Assembly: GCF_002979555.1 (NCBI RefSeq)
Contig: NZ_PCOZ01000011.1
Span: 62,001 to 126,000, forward strand
DNA: 64,000 nt
Reading direction: 5' to 3'
Origin: Pseudomonas sp. MYb60
GTDB lineage: Bacteria; Pseudomonadota; Gammaproteobacteria; Pseudomonadales; Pseudomonadaceae
The notes under the pieces are model-generated. The model worked only from the letters and a program-made list of their open reading frames with translations. It ran no database searches and had not been told where the DNA came from. Positions 7,212-16,143 of this stretch are shown piece after piece; position 1 is the stretch's first letter, and every line of letters starts with the position of its first letter. A program made the translations under genes and the position numbers.

Positions 7212-8404
7212 TCGCCGCGCGCCTCGCGGGCTCTGGGTGCCTGGCGGTACAGGTACAGGCTCAGCAGCAGCCCGCCGAGGGCGGCGAGGGCCGCGAACAG
7301 GAAGATCGAGGCGAAGCCAAACCCAGCCGCCACGGCGCCGGCCAGCGGGCCGGTGATGCCCAGCGACAAGTCGATAAACAGCGAATAGGCCCCCACGGCC
7401 GCACCCCGGCTGGACGCGGGCACCAGGTTGACCGCTTCCACGCCCAGCGCCGGGAACACCAGGGAAAAGCCGAAGCCGCTCAATGCCGCACCGGCCAGGG
7501 CCAGGTGGGCATCCGGGGCGAGCCACAACAGCAGCAGGCCGAAGATCTCCACCGACAGGCAAGCAATCGCCACGCGAAAACCGCCGATCCGGTTGATCAA
7601 GTTACCGAACAGTAACCGGGCACCGATAAAACTGGCGCCGAACAGGCTCAGCGCCCACACCGCGTTATCCCAGTGCTGAGTGGTGTAATACAAGGTAATG
7701 AAGGTGGCAATGGTGCCAAAACCGATGGAGCCCAGCGCCAGCGCGCAGCCGTGGGGAAGGACGCGGCCCAGCACGTTCATGAACGGCAGGCGCACACCGG
7801 CCACGATCGGTGCCGCCACCTTGTTCCAGGCCAGCAGCAGGCCAACGATGGCCAGCAGAATAATGCTGACGCCCATGCTCCACAGGCCGAAGTTCTTCAC
7901 CAGCACTACCCCCAGGGGCGCGCCAACGGCCAGTGCGCCATAGCTGGCGATGCCGTTCCAGGAAATTACCTTGGCGGTATTTTCTGCGCCGACCCGGCCA
8001 ATCCCCCAGCCAATTGCACCGGAACCCACCAGGCTCTCGGCGCTGCCCAGCACCAGGCGTCCGATCAACAGGCTGCCCAGGCTCACAGCCGGCAGGCTGG
8101 AAAACCACGCCGCCAGCAGCATGAACACACCGCTCAGGCCGCAGCCCGCCAGGCCGATCAGCACGGCGCGCTTGCTGCCCAGGTTGTCGATGATCTTGCC
8201 CGCATACGGCCGGCTCAGGAGCGTGGCCAGGTATTGCACGCTGATCACTAGCCCGGCGATCACGGCGCCATAGCCCAGTTCACTGTGGACATAGCCCGGC
8301 AATACGGCGAGGGGAATGCCGATATTCAGGTAGCCGATAAAGGTGAACAGCACGATGGAAACAACTTGCAGCGTGACCGCTAGGGGGCGCTGGGTATCTG
8401 GCAT
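7208..8404 (-). CDS. MFS transporter, YhhS/UPF0226-like
   Basis: A 398-residue, 12-helix major facilitator of the inner membrane. The helix 2-3 loop carries the MFS signature as SRPYAGKIIDNLGSKRAVLIG. The sequence resembles the YhhS/YfcJ (UPF0226) group, whose substrates are poorly defined; drug or herbicide export has been proposed for some members. It is transcribed away from the small genes at 8.5-8.9 kb and convergent with arfB, sharing the last four bases. There is no linked regulator to hint at the substrate. Confidence 0.85.
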   Translation of the reverse strand: MPDTQRPLAVTLQVVSIVLFTFIGYLNIGIPLAVLPGYVHSELGYGAVIAGLVISVQYLATLLSRPYAGKIIDNLGSKRAVLIGLAGCGLSGVFMLLAAWFSSLPAVSLGSLLIGRLVLGSAESLVGSGAIGWGIGRVGAENTAKVISWNGIASYGALAVGAPLGVVLVKNFGLWSMGVSIILLAIVGLLLAWNKVAAPIVAGVRLPFMNVLGRVLPHGCALALGSIGFGTIATFITLYYTTQHWDNAVWALSLFGASFIGARLLFGNLINRIGGFRVAIACLSVEIFGLLLLWLAPDAHLALAGAALSGFGFSLVFPALGVEAVNLVPASSRGAAVGAYSLFIDLSLGITGPLAGAVAAGFGFASIFLFAALAALGGLLLSLYLYRQAPRAREARGD

Positions 8405-8508
8405 GGGAGAGGTCCACTGTCGCAGCAGGTAAAGATAGGCTGCTAATGATACCGGCGCTGGGGCCGGGCCGGGCGGCTAAAACTCAAAAAGCGTCGATCA
8501 AAAACGCA

Positions 8509-8691
8509 TCAGGGCTGAACCGGCGCCAGCAGTTGGGTGGTGACCAGCGCGGCCAGGGCGTTTTCCTGAGTACCGAAACGCTTGAGCAGCAGGGCTTGTT
8601 TGTCGGCGCTGAGGCGGTTCCAGACGTCGACCATCTGCAGGGCCGCGTCGAGTACAGCGGTATCGGGGGGTTCGGGGAGGTGATCGGTCAT
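8509..8691 (-). CDS. Small conserved-type hypothetical protein (60 aa)
   Basis: A 60-residue soluble protein with a helical, mildly acidic sequence (ALQMVDVWNRLSADKQALLLKRF). It has no membrane segment or Cys cluster. The ribosome site is weak. It lies 72 bases downstream of another small minus-strand gene (8764-8892), so the two may be co-transcribed. I do not recognise a function. Coding status is likely from codon use and composition but is not proven. Confidence 0.55.
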   Translation of the reverse strand: MTDHLPEPPDTAVLDAALQMVDVWNRLSADKQALLLKRFGTQENALAALVTTQLLAPVQP

Positions 8692-8763
8692 GGCGGGTAT
8701 CTCGTGGTTCAGGCAGTGTGGAAAGCGCTCAAAGTTGCTCTTTCCACACGGTCTGGTACGGCG

Positions 8764-8892
8764 TCAGTCCTGGCTTTCGCTGTCGACTGGTTTTGCTTCT
8801 TTGGCCTCAGGCTGCTTGTCGCCGGCCTGCTGCGGTGTTGGCTGCTCAGTAGGGTGCAGGCTTGGGAAGGGGAGATTAGGTATCTCGTGCAT
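8764..8892 (-). CDS. Small acidic Pro/Gln-rich protein (42 aa)
   Basis: A 42-codon ORF read on the minus strand from ATG at 8892 to TGA at 8764. A good GCGAGGAG ribosome site sits 9 bases before the ATG. The product begins MHEIPNLPFPSLHPTEQ and ends in an acidic tail (EAKEAKPVDSESQD). It is hydrophilic and probably disordered. Function unknown. The clean ribosome site and non-random composition favour a real gene. Confidence 0.55.
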   Translation of the reverse strand: MHEIPNLPFPSLHPTEQPTPQQAGDKQPEAKEAKPVDSESQD

Positions 8893-9038
8893 CGTCGTCG
8901 CTCCTCGCAAGGTCTGTTTTTCAATCGCAGATGATTCCGCGCTCTCAAAAAGCCTTGGCAGGATACAGCACTGGAAATGACAAAAAGACTTTTATGTCGG
9001 CTGATGTCGGAACTTTCATCATTTAAACGGTCGTTTCG

Positions 9039-9350
9039 TCAGAACGGCACCTTGCCCAGGATCATGTCGCGGTACATCACGAAATCGCCCAACAGGCTGT
9101 AGAACGGGTGCTGGAACGTTGCCGGACGGTTCCTCTCGAAGAAAAAGTGACCCACCCAGGCAAAGCCATAACCGGCAATCGGCACTGCCAGCAGCAGCGC
9201 CAGGGAACCGCGGCCGATTGCATAGGCCATGATGCCGATCACCAGCGTGGTGCCGACAAAGTGCAGGCGCCGGCAGGTGCTGTTGGCGTGCTCGCGCAGA
9301 TAATAGGGGTAGAACTCGGCGAAGCTGTTGAATCGTTTGACGTTTTCCAC
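9039..9350 (-). CDS. Mpo1-like / DUF962 membrane protein
   Basis: A 103-residue protein of the DUF962 (YGL010w/Mpo1) family. Yeast Mpo1 is a 2-hydroxy fatty acid dioxygenase; the role of the short bacterial members is unclear. Family features visible are the N-terminal SFAEFYPYYLREHANSTCRRLHFVG block with its His residues, two or three membrane segments, and WVGHFFFERNRPATFQHP. The start is GTG at 9350. It is divergent from the AraC regulator at 9513 across a 162-base gap in which I see no other gene. Confidence 0.85.
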   Translation of the reverse strand: MENVKRFNSFAEFYPYYLREHANSTCRRLHFVGTTLVIGIMAYAIGRGSLALLLAVPIAGYGFAWVGHFFFERNRPATFQHPFYSLLGDFVMYRDMILGKVPF

Positions 9351-9512
9351 GTTGGCCGGCCCTTTGATTGTTATGCCGCGCGAGAGATGTTCGGCGGGGA
9401 GCTTATTTGAGTCTAGAGTGATCAGTGGTAACGGCCAGTGACAATAGATGCCACTTTAGTATCCTTGGCTTTCCTGGCTGCCATTTTGAGCCTGCTTTAT
9501 TAAGAAGACGCC

Positions 9513-10571
9513 ATGAGCGAACGAACAACTTCTGCAAGCTGGGCGATGGGGATAGTCAAGGCGTTGGAAATGGACGGCCTCAATTGCCGAGCCCTGTTCA
9601 AGCAACTGGGTTTGGATTACGCCGCCCTTGATGACCCCGATGCGCGGTTTCCGCAAGACGCCATGACCCGGCTGTGGCAGCGGGCGGTCGAGTTGTCGGG
9701 CAACCCGGCAATCGGCCTGAACATGGGCAAGGTGGTGCGCCCGGCGTCGTTTCACGTGGCCGGTTACGCGCTGATGTCCAGCAATACCCTGGCTGAAGGT
9801 TTTAGGCGCCTGGTGCGGTATCAGCGGATCATCGCCGAAAGCGCCGACTTGAGTTTCCGCCTGTTGCCTGAAGGTTATGCGCTGATTCTCACGGTGCACG
9901 GCGACCATCTACCGCCCACCCGGCAAAGCGCCGAAGCCTCGTTGGCCAGTGCCCTGGCGCTGTGTGGCTGGCTCACCGGGCGTACCCTGGAACCCCGCAA
10001 GGTGATGTTGCAGGGCGAGCAGCCGGCGGACCTGGCGCCCTACAAACTGGCCTTTCATGCGCCGCTGGAATTCGACGCACCCTATGACGCGCTGATCTTC
10101 GAGCGCGCCGACATGGACGCGCCGTTGCCCACGGCCAACGAGGCCATGGCGCTGCTGCATGATCGCTTTGCCGGCGAGTACCTGGCGCGCTTTTCGGAAA
10201 GCCGCGTGACCCACAAGGCGCGGCAGGTGTTGTGCCGGTTGCTGCCCCAGGGCGAGCCCAAGCGCGAGGTGGTGGCGCAGACGCTGCACCTGTCCCAGCG
10301 CACCTTGCAGCGGCGTTTGCAGGAGGAGGGCACCAGTTTCCAGGCCTTGCTCGACGACACCCGCCGCGAACTGGCCGAGCAGTACCTGGCCCAGCCGAGC
10401 ATGACCTTGCTGGAGATTGCCTACCTGCTGGGGTTTGCCGACCCGAGCAACTTCTTCCGCGCGTTTCGCCGCTGGTTCGACGCCACGCCCGGCGAATACC
10501 GGGCGCGATTGCAGGACGCGTCGATGGTCAGTGACGCCAAAACGCAGGAATACACAGCACAAAGACCGTAA
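9513..10571 (+). CDS. AraC-family transcriptional regulator
   Basis: A 352-residue regulator. The N-terminal ~200 residues match the arabinose-binding-like effector domain common to pseudomonad regulators of the OruR/ArgR style (MGIVKALEMDGLNCRALFKQLGLD...). Two helix-turn-helix units follow at about residues 245-340 (VAQTLHLSQRTLQRRLQEEGTSFQALLDDTR and IAYLLGFADPSNFFRAFRRWF). The ATG follows AAGAAG. The last 44 bases overlap the end of convergent trkH. The target is not evident; the divergent Mpo1-like gene is one candidate. Confidence 0.9.
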   Translation: MSERTTSASWAMGIVKALEMDGLNCRALFKQLGLDYAALDDPDARFPQDAMTRLWQRAVELSGNPAIGLNMGKVVRPASFHVAGYALMSSNTLAEGFRRLVRYQRIIAESADLSFRLLPEGYALILTVHGDHLPPTRQSAEASLASALALCGWLTGRTLEPRKVMLQGEQPADLAPYKLAFHAPLEFDAPYDALIFERADMDAPLPTANEAMALLHDRFAGEYLARFSESRVTHKARQVLCRLLPQGEPKREVVAQTLHLSQRTLQRRLQEEGTSFQALLDDTRRELAEQYLAQPSMTLLEIAYLLGFADPSNFFRAFRRWFDATPGEYRARLQDASMVSDAKTQEYTAQRP

Positions 10572-11982
10572 TGATCTCCAGTCGGCCCAGCAGCATGCCG
10601 AACGACAGGATCCACTTGGCCGCGTCCGGCAGGCTGGCGAAATTGCCGGCCGGGCCGATGGTCTCGCCCAGGCCCGGGCCGACGCCGGACACGGTACTGG
10701 CGGCGCCGGTCAGCGCGGTCATCCAGTCCAGGCCCAGCAGTGACAAGGCCAGGGCGATGGCGCAGATGGTGATGGCAAAGAAGAACGAGAAGGTCAGGAT
10801 CGACCGCACGATTTCTTCATCGAGGCGGTGGCCGTTGTATTTCTGCTTGATCACCGCGCGCGGGTGAATCAACTGGTTCAAGTTGGCCTTGAGCAGGATG
10901 TACGCGACCTGGAAGCGGAAGATCTTGATCCCGCCCGCGGTGGAGCCGGAGCAACCGCCGATAAAGCCCAGGTAGAAGAACAGCATCAGAGAGAAATTGC
11001 CCCACAGGCTGTAGTCCCCGAGGGCAAAACCGGTCGTGGTGACCACCGAGGTGACGTTCAGCGCCACATGGCGCAGGGCGTCCAGCCAGTGCAGGTTGGT
11101 GGTCCACCAGTACCAGGTGCCGAGCACCAGCCAGGTCACCAGCAGCAAGCCGAGCAAACCTTGTACCTGTTGATCCTTGATCAGGGCCTTGCGGTTACCC
11201 CGCAATGTCGCGACATACAGGGCGAACGGCAGGCTGCCGAGGATCATCACCACCACGGCCACCCAGTGCACCGCCGGCTGTTTCCAGTGCGCCAGGGATT
11301 CATCCGAGGTGGAAAAACCGCCGGTGGAAATCGCCGACATCGCGTGGTTGATCGCATCGAACACGCCCATGCCGGCCCACCAGAACGCCAGGCTGCCGAA
11401 GATGGTGATGCCGACATACGCCGCCACAATCAGGCGGGCCACCATGTGTGAGCGAGGCATGACCTTTTCCGAACGGTCCGAGGACTCGGTCTGGAACAGG
11501 CGCATGCCACCGATGCGCAGCAGCGGCAGGATCGCCACCGCCATGCCGATGAAGCCGATACCGCCGAGCCAGTGCAGCAGCGAACGCCACATCAGGATCC
11601 CCGGGGACATGCTGTCCAGGCCGCTCAACACCGTGGACCCGGTGGCAGTAATGCCGGACATGCTTTCAAAAAACGAGTCGGTATAGCTGATGTGCTGGGT
11701 CAGCAAAAACGGCAGGGCGGCAAAAATGCACACCACCACCCAGCTTGTCACGGTGAGCAGGTACATGTCCCGCGGACGCAGGTGGACGTGCTCGGGGCGA
11801 CCGGGAATCACCAGCGCCAGGCCGGCGACGAAGGTGATCAGGCTGGCCCACAGGAACGAGGGCAGGTCGCGGGTGCGTTCGAAGATCACCAGGGTGGCCA
11901 TGGGCACGACCATGGCGATCGCGAGAGTGATCAGGAAGATGCCGATGATGAAACCGATGATGCGTAGGGTCGGCAACGCCAT
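10528..11982 (-). CDS. trkH: Trk system potassium uptake protein TrkH
   Basis: TrkH is the membrane channel of the Trk potassium uptake system, gated by cytoplasmic TrkA (not in this window). The 484-residue sequence has the four pore-loop filters of the family: GITATGSTVLSG, ISTGGFSTSDES, VTTTGFALGDYS and VSGVGPGLGETIG. The GGCSGSTAGGIKIFR segment is typical. It ends inside the 3' end of the AraC gene on the other strand. The upstream imelysin gene points the same way but has its own terminator, so trkH is probably transcribed separately. Confidence 0.95.
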   Translation of the reverse strand: MALPTLRIIGFIIGIFLITLAIAMVVPMATLVIFERTRDLPSFLWASLITFVAGLALVIPGRPEHVHLRPRDMYLLTVTSWVVVCIFAALPFLLTQHISYTDSFFESMSGITATGSTVLSGLDSMSPGILMWRSLLHWLGGIGFIGMAVAILPLLRIGGMRLFQTESSDRSEKVMPRSHMVARLIVAAYVGITIFGSLAFWWAGMGVFDAINHAMSAISTGGFSTSDESLAHWKQPAVHWVAVVVMILGSLPFALYVATLRGNRKALIKDQQVQGLLGLLLVTWLVLGTWYWWTTNLHWLDALRHVALNVTSVVTTTGFALGDYSLWGNFSLMLFFYLGFIGGCSGSTAGGIKIFRFQVAYILLKANLNQLIHPRAVIKQKYNGHRLDEEIVRSILTFSFFFAITICAIALALSLLGLDWMTALTGAASTVSGVGPGLGETIGPAGNFASLPDAAKWILSFGMLLGRLEIITVFVLCIPAFWRH

Positions 11983-12087
11983 GAAGTTCGCTCGAGGTAG
12001 GGCAGAGGCGCCATTCTACCTGCGGCGCAGGGCTTGTAAACCGGGGTGTCCGAGGCGACACGTTTCAAATGTGGGAGCTGGCCGCAC

Positions 12088-12115
12088 AAAAAAGGCGACC
12101 CGAAGGTCGCCTTTT
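12088..12115 (-). terminator. Terminator after the imelysin gene
   Basis: Read on the minus strand: AAAAGGCGACC-TTCG-GGTCGCCTTTTTT, 15 bases after the imelysin stop. It could also work weakly on the plus strand. Confidence 0.9.
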
Positions 12116-12129
12116 CAACACCCTGCTGA

Positions 12130-13473
12130 TCAGAACTCGTGATCAGCGCTATCCGGGTTCAGGTCGGTGATGCCCAGCTTGCCGGCGGCGGCTTCGATCG
12201 ACCCGGTCTGCTTGACCAGTGCGGCGATAGCGTCACGGACGACCTGGTTACCGGCGTCGTTACCGGCAGCGATCAACTGGTCGTAGTGCTCACCTTTGGC
12301 AGCATGGTCGACCATGACCTGGATCTTCGCTTCGGTGGCTGCCAGGTCCGCTTTCAGCGCGGTGTCGGCAGCCGGGTCGGCCTTGGCTACCAGGGACGAC
12401 AGGCTGGCGCCAGTCATCTTGGTCCCGTCGGTGCGGGTGTACTCGCCCAGGTAGACGTTGCGGATGCCCTTGGCGTCGTAGAAGTGCGAGTTATGGGTGT
12501 TGTCGCTGAAGCAATCCTGTTCGTCTTCTGGCGAGTTCGCTTCCAGGGAGACCTTCATACGCTCACCGGCCAGCTCGCCGAGGGACAGGCTGCCCATGCC
12601 GAACAGCATTTTGCGCAGGCCGTCGGTGGCAGGTTCTGCCTCCAGGGTAGCGCGGTAGTTGTCTTCGACGTTGGGTTTCCAGTTGCCGACCATTTCTTCC
12701 AGGTCGCTCACCAGCAGTTGGGTCACGGCGCTCAGGTAGGCGCGGCGACGCTCGTTGTGGCCACCGGTGGCGCCGTCGCCAGTCAGGTAGTCCGACGCAG
12801 GACGGTTGCCGGCGCCTGGGCCGGTGCCATTCAGGTCCTGGCCCCACAGCAGGAATTCGATAGCGTGGTAGCCGGTGGCGACGTTGGCCTCGGAACCGCC
12901 CAGCTCATTGAGGCTGGCGAGTTTTTCCGGGGTGATGTCTTTCACGTCGACCTTGTCTTCGCCGACCTGGATCTCAGTGTTGGCGATGATGTTGGCGGTG
13001 GCACCCGGGTTGCCCAGGGCGTGTTCGTAGGACTTGTCGGTGTAGTCGATCAAGCCTTCGTCCAGCGGCCAGGCGTTCACTTGGCCTTCCCAATCATCGA
13101 TGATGGTGTTGCCGAAACGGAACACTTCGCTCTGCAGGTACGGAACGCGGGCGGCGATCCAGGCAGTGCGGGCCGCTTTCAGGGTGTCGTCGTTCGGCTT
13201 GGCCAGGAACGCGTCGATCGCGGTCTGCAGGGTCTTCGCGGTGGATTCTGCGTCGCTGTAGACCGCAAACACCATGTCGGCGTAATGCGCGACCACGGCC
13301 TTGGCGGCCGCTTCATCGACATTGCCCGCTGGCGTTGCAGCCGCTGGAGCGGTAGTGCTGGCGGCCGGGGTCGGCGCCTGTGGCGCGGCGGCCTTGTCTT
13401 TACCTTCGCCACAGCCGGCGAGAGAAATGGCAATGGCCAGCAGACTGGCGGTGGCCAGGGGCATACGAATCAT
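12130..13473 (-). CDS. icmP: Imelysin-family lipoprotein (IcmP-like)
   Basis: An exported lipoprotein of the imelysin family. P. aeruginosa IcmP was described as an insulin-cleaving metallopeptidase; related proteins are iron-regulated and linked to iron uptake. The N-terminus is a signal peptide with lipobox SLAGC (Cys at about residue 21), then an Ala/Pro/Thr-rich linker. The HxxE motif appears in GYHAIEFLLWGQD. The start at 13473 is chosen because AGCAGG lies 9 bases before it; ATG 13482 has the ribosome site too close. Length 447 is close to that recalled for IcmP. It neighbours bifA, as in the P. aeruginosa region. Confidence 0.85.
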   Translation of the reverse strand: MIRMPLATASLLAIAISLAGCGEGKDKAAAPQAPTPAASTTAPAAATPAGNVDEAAAKAVVAHYADMVFAVYSDAESTAKTLQTAIDAFLAKPNDDTLKAARTAWIAARVPYLQSEVFRFGNTIIDDWEGQVNAWPLDEGLIDYTDKSYEHALGNPGATANIIANTEIQVGEDKVDVKDITPEKLASLNELGGSEANVATGYHAIEFLLWGQDLNGTGPGAGNRPASDYLTGDGATGGHNERRRAYLSAVTQLLVSDLEEMVGNWKPNVEDNYRATLEAEPATDGLRKMLFGMGSLSLGELAGERMKVSLEANSPEDEQDCFSDNTHNSHFYDAKGIRNVYLGEYTRTDGTKMTGASLSSLVAKADPAADTALKADLAATEAKIQVMVDHAAKGEHYDQLIAAGNDAGNQVVRDAIAALVKQTGSIEAAAGKLGITDLNPDSADHEF

Positions 13474-13600
13474 GGCGAACATCCTGCTTCGGTTGTTGAT
13501 GGGGCGCGCGGGGGAGCGCAAAAACTGCGACATAATGCGAAAGATTTGCATTTTGTGTAAAGGGATAAACGCGGGAAATATTCAGTATCGTTTCGCGTGG

Positions 13601-15652
13601 TCAGAGAATCGCCGCGCCATTGCGCTGCGCCTGCTTCAAGAAAGCGGCCAACTCCCGGGCCTGCAGGGGCTTGCTGTAGTAGTAGCCCTGACCTTCATGG
13701 CAGCCTTCGGAGATGATGTAGGCCTCTTGCTCGGCGGTTTCCACGCCCTCGGCGATCACCTGCATGCCCAGGCTTTTACCCAGTTGGATGATCGCTCGCA
13801 CGATGGTCGCATCGTCGTCATCGTCCAACAGGTCCTGAACGAAGCTCTTGTCGATCTTGATCTTGTCCAGGGGCAGGCTCTTCAAGTAGCTGAGGGATGA
13901 GTAGCCGGTGCCGAAGTCATCAATCGCAATCAACGCGCCCGAGCGGCGCAGGCTCAACAGGTGCTGGGCGGCGGTGCTGATGTCTTCCATCAGGCCGGTT
14001 TCGGTGACTTCCAGTTCGAGGCTGCGCGGAGGCAGGCGGTAGATCTGCATCAGGTTATTGACCACGCGCGGCAATTCGGTGTGGTGCAACTGCACGGTGG
14101 ACAAGTTGACGGCCATGCGCAGCGCGGGGAAGCCCAGGTCATGCCATTCGCGCAATTGGCGGCAGGCCTGGTCCAGCACCCACTCGCCAATCGGGATGAT
14201 GGTGCCATTCTGTTCAGCCAGCGGGATGAACAGGTCGGGCGGAACCAGGCCGTGCTCCGGGTGCTGCCAGCGCAGCAGGGCTTCAACGCCGACCACGTGG
14301 TGGTCGCGGTAGCTGATCTGGGGTTGATAGACCAGGTGGAACTGGTTGCGAGCAAGTGCGTCACGCAGGTGTTTTTCCAGTTCGCGGCGGCGGCGCATTT
14401 CGCTGTCGACGCTGGCGATGTAGAACTGATAGCGATTGCGCGAGCGCGCCTTGGCCAGGGTCATGGTCTGTTCAGCTTTTTGCAGCAACTTCTCGGTGCT
14501 GTCGCCATCTTCGGGAAAGAGCGTGATGCCAATGGTGGCGCGCAAGCGGATGCCTGCGTGGTCCAGGGCGAACTCGGCTTCCAGGTCGTCGAGGATGCTT
14601 TGCGCCAGTTCGGCGGCTTCGTAGGGTTGGTCGATGTCGGCCTGCACCAGGGCGAACTGGTCGCCACCCAGGCGGGCCAGCGCACCGAGGCGGCCGCTGT
14701 GGGCGCGCAAGCGGTCGGCCAGGGCCAGCAGCAATTTATCGCCGGCCTGGTAGGTGAACTGCTCGTTGACGCTCTTGAAGTCATCCAGCCCTACGCATAA
14801 TACGGCCACGCGCCGTTGCCGACGGCCGGCGTCAATCAGGATCTTGTCCAGCTGCTCCTGGAGTTTCTGGCGGTTCGGCAGGCCGGTGAGGAAGTCGTAC
14901 TGGGCCATGCGCAGCAGGCTGCTTTCCGCTTCGTGGCGCAGGTGAGTGTTGCGCTCGATGGACTCCAGCAACTGGTTGGCAGTATTGATCCACAGCCCCA
15001 GTTCGTTGCGTTCGTGACCTTTGAGTTGCGGGATCTTGTGCTCACTGGGGCGGTCCGGATTGATCGACGTCAGGTGTTCGATGATCCGCGACAGGGGCTT
15101 GGTCAGCAGCCAGTGATAGACCAGGTACAGCACCAGGCCCATGGCCAGCGCCCGCAGCACGCCGGAAATGAAGATGATCACAGAGTTGACGAGAAAACCC
15201 TGGCCGTAGGTGGCCGTGTCGAGGGTGATGCTCAGGTCGCCGTAATATTCGCTGTAGGGGCCCTTGCCCACCAGTGGCGTGGTGAAAGTGCGTTCCTGGC
15301 CGAGAATCAGGTCGGTCAACCAGCGGCTGGAGGATTGCTGCAACGCGCGGGATTTCTCCGCGAGCATGGTTTCGTTGGGATGGCCAATGGAGGCCATGCG
15401 CACGGCATCGTCCTGGAACAGCCCTTCAATCACCTGCATACCCATCTCGCGATCCAGGCTGTAGACGGCCTGGGTCGAGGGGTCGCGGAACATGTCGAGA
15501 ATACGCTGGGCATCACCGGCCACGGCCTGACGCGTCTTGTAGGCGTCAAAAACGATCTGCGCCACGCTCAGCGCCACCCCCACGATCAATGCCGATAACA
15601 GCACGACCCGTAGCAACTTCACCGACAAGCTGTTCTTGAGTTCCAGCGTCAA
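13601..15652 (-). CDS. bifA: Cyclic-di-GMP phosphodiesterase BifA
   Basis: An inner-membrane c-di-GMP phosphodiesterase that represses biofilm formation and promotes swarming. It has an N-terminal helix, a periplasmic sensor region (~residues 35-150), a second helix and HAMP-like linker. The GGDEF domain carries the degenerate motif GGDQF, as in P. aeruginosa BifA. The EAL domain has an intact EALLRW and DDFGTGYSSL. Length 683 versus 687 recalled, and the sodB neighbour, support the name. The start is TTG 15652 with AAGGA 8 bases upstream; a nearby ATG is out of frame and stops after three codons. Confidence 0.93.
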   Translation of the reverse strand: MTLELKNSLSVKLLRVVLLSALIVGVALSVAQIVFDAYKTRQAVAGDAQRILDMFRDPSTQAVYSLDREMGMQVIEGLFQDDAVRMASIGHPNETMLAEKSRALQQSSSRWLTDLILGQERTFTTPLVGKGPYSEYYGDLSITLDTATYGQGFLVNSVIIFISGVLRALAMGLVLYLVYHWLLTKPLSRIIEHLTSINPDRPSEHKIPQLKGHERNELGLWINTANQLLESIERNTHLRHEAESSLLRMAQYDFLTGLPNRQKLQEQLDKILIDAGRRQRRVAVLCVGLDDFKSVNEQFTYQAGDKLLLALADRLRAHSGRLGALARLGGDQFALVQADIDQPYEAAELAQSILDDLEAEFALDHAGIRLRATIGITLFPEDGDSTEKLLQKAEQTMTLAKARSRNRYQFYIASVDSEMRRRRELEKHLRDALARNQFHLVYQPQISYRDHHVVGVEALLRWQHPEHGLVPPDLFIPLAEQNGTIIPIGEWVLDQACRQLREWHDLGFPALRMAVNLSTVQLHHTELPRVVNNLMQIYRLPPRSLELEVTETGLMEDISTAAQHLLSLRRSGALIAIDDFGTGYSSLSYLKSLPLDKIKIDKSFVQDLLDDDDDATIVRAIIQLGKSLGMQVIAEGVETAEQEAYIISEGCHEGQGYYYSKPLQARELAAFLKQAQRNGAAIL

Positions 15653-15836
15653 AGGGTCATTCCTTGTTCCGTGCGGGTGGCCTCAATATGCCATGAGTAT
15701 TGGCAATCTGGTGATGGCAGTCAAAGGGACATTCGGTTAACCGGGAAATGTTACGAAAAGTGGAACTCAGCCCACGGAAACTGCCACTTAGGCAGCGAGG
15801 GGAATGAGCCTCTCTTTGATGATTGGAGAACTTCTT

Positions 15837-16055
15837 ATGTCGATTGCTTTGGCAGGGTTCGCGATGCCGCTGCTGGCCTCGGTGGCCGCACCGGTGGCGG
15901 CACAGCTCGTTAATGCTGGGATGAATATAGGTAAGCAGGTTGCAGACAGCATCGGCAACGCTGTCGCAGATAAATTGAAAGGGTCGCAGCCCTCTCTGCA
16001 GTTCCCATCCTCGAATGGCAAATCCGACAATGTGCTGAAGCAGGTGGGGGGGTAA
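15837..16055 (+). CDS. Small amphipathic protein A (72 aa), unknown
   Basis: I do not recognise this protein. ATG 15837 is preferred over 15804 because TTGGAGAA lies just upstream. The first ~46 residues are hydrophobic and amphipathic, rich in Ala, Gly and Val (IALAGFAMPLLASVAAPVAA), ending near ADKLKG. A polar ~25-residue tail follows. There is no classic signal peptide cleavage site. It faces another small protein of the same plan (16144-16371) across a large hairpin. The composition resembles pore-forming or membrane-active peptides, but that is inference. Confidence 0.6.
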   Translation: MSIALAGFAMPLLASVAAPVAAQLVNAGMNIGKQVADSIGNAVADKLKGSQPSLQFPSSNGKSDNVLKQVGG

Positions 16056-16090
16056 AACACGTAGCTGTCTCATGTAAGGTCTGTTCAAAG

Positions 16091-16129
16091 GCAGGAGGAG
16101 CAAGTTCTTGTCAGCTTTGCTCCTCCTGC
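16091..16129. terminator. Large hairpin between two convergent small genes
   Basis: GCAGGAGGAGCAAG (16091-16104) pairs with CTTTGCTCCTCCTGC (16115-16129) with one bulge, around a ~10-base loop. It sits midway between the stops of the two small genes and may end or stabilise both transcripts. T-runs are short, so it is not a textbook intrinsic terminator. Confidence 0.6.
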
Positions 16130-16143
16130 TGCTGCGCTATCGT

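Noticed and set aside
8709..8948. 79-codon minus-strand frame
   Set aside because: Overlaps in another frame the better 42-codon gene that has the ribosome site; Arg/Ser-rich composition.
12139..13560. 473-codon plus-strand frame over the imelysin gene
   Set aside because: Shadow of a well-supported gene; no recognisable domain.
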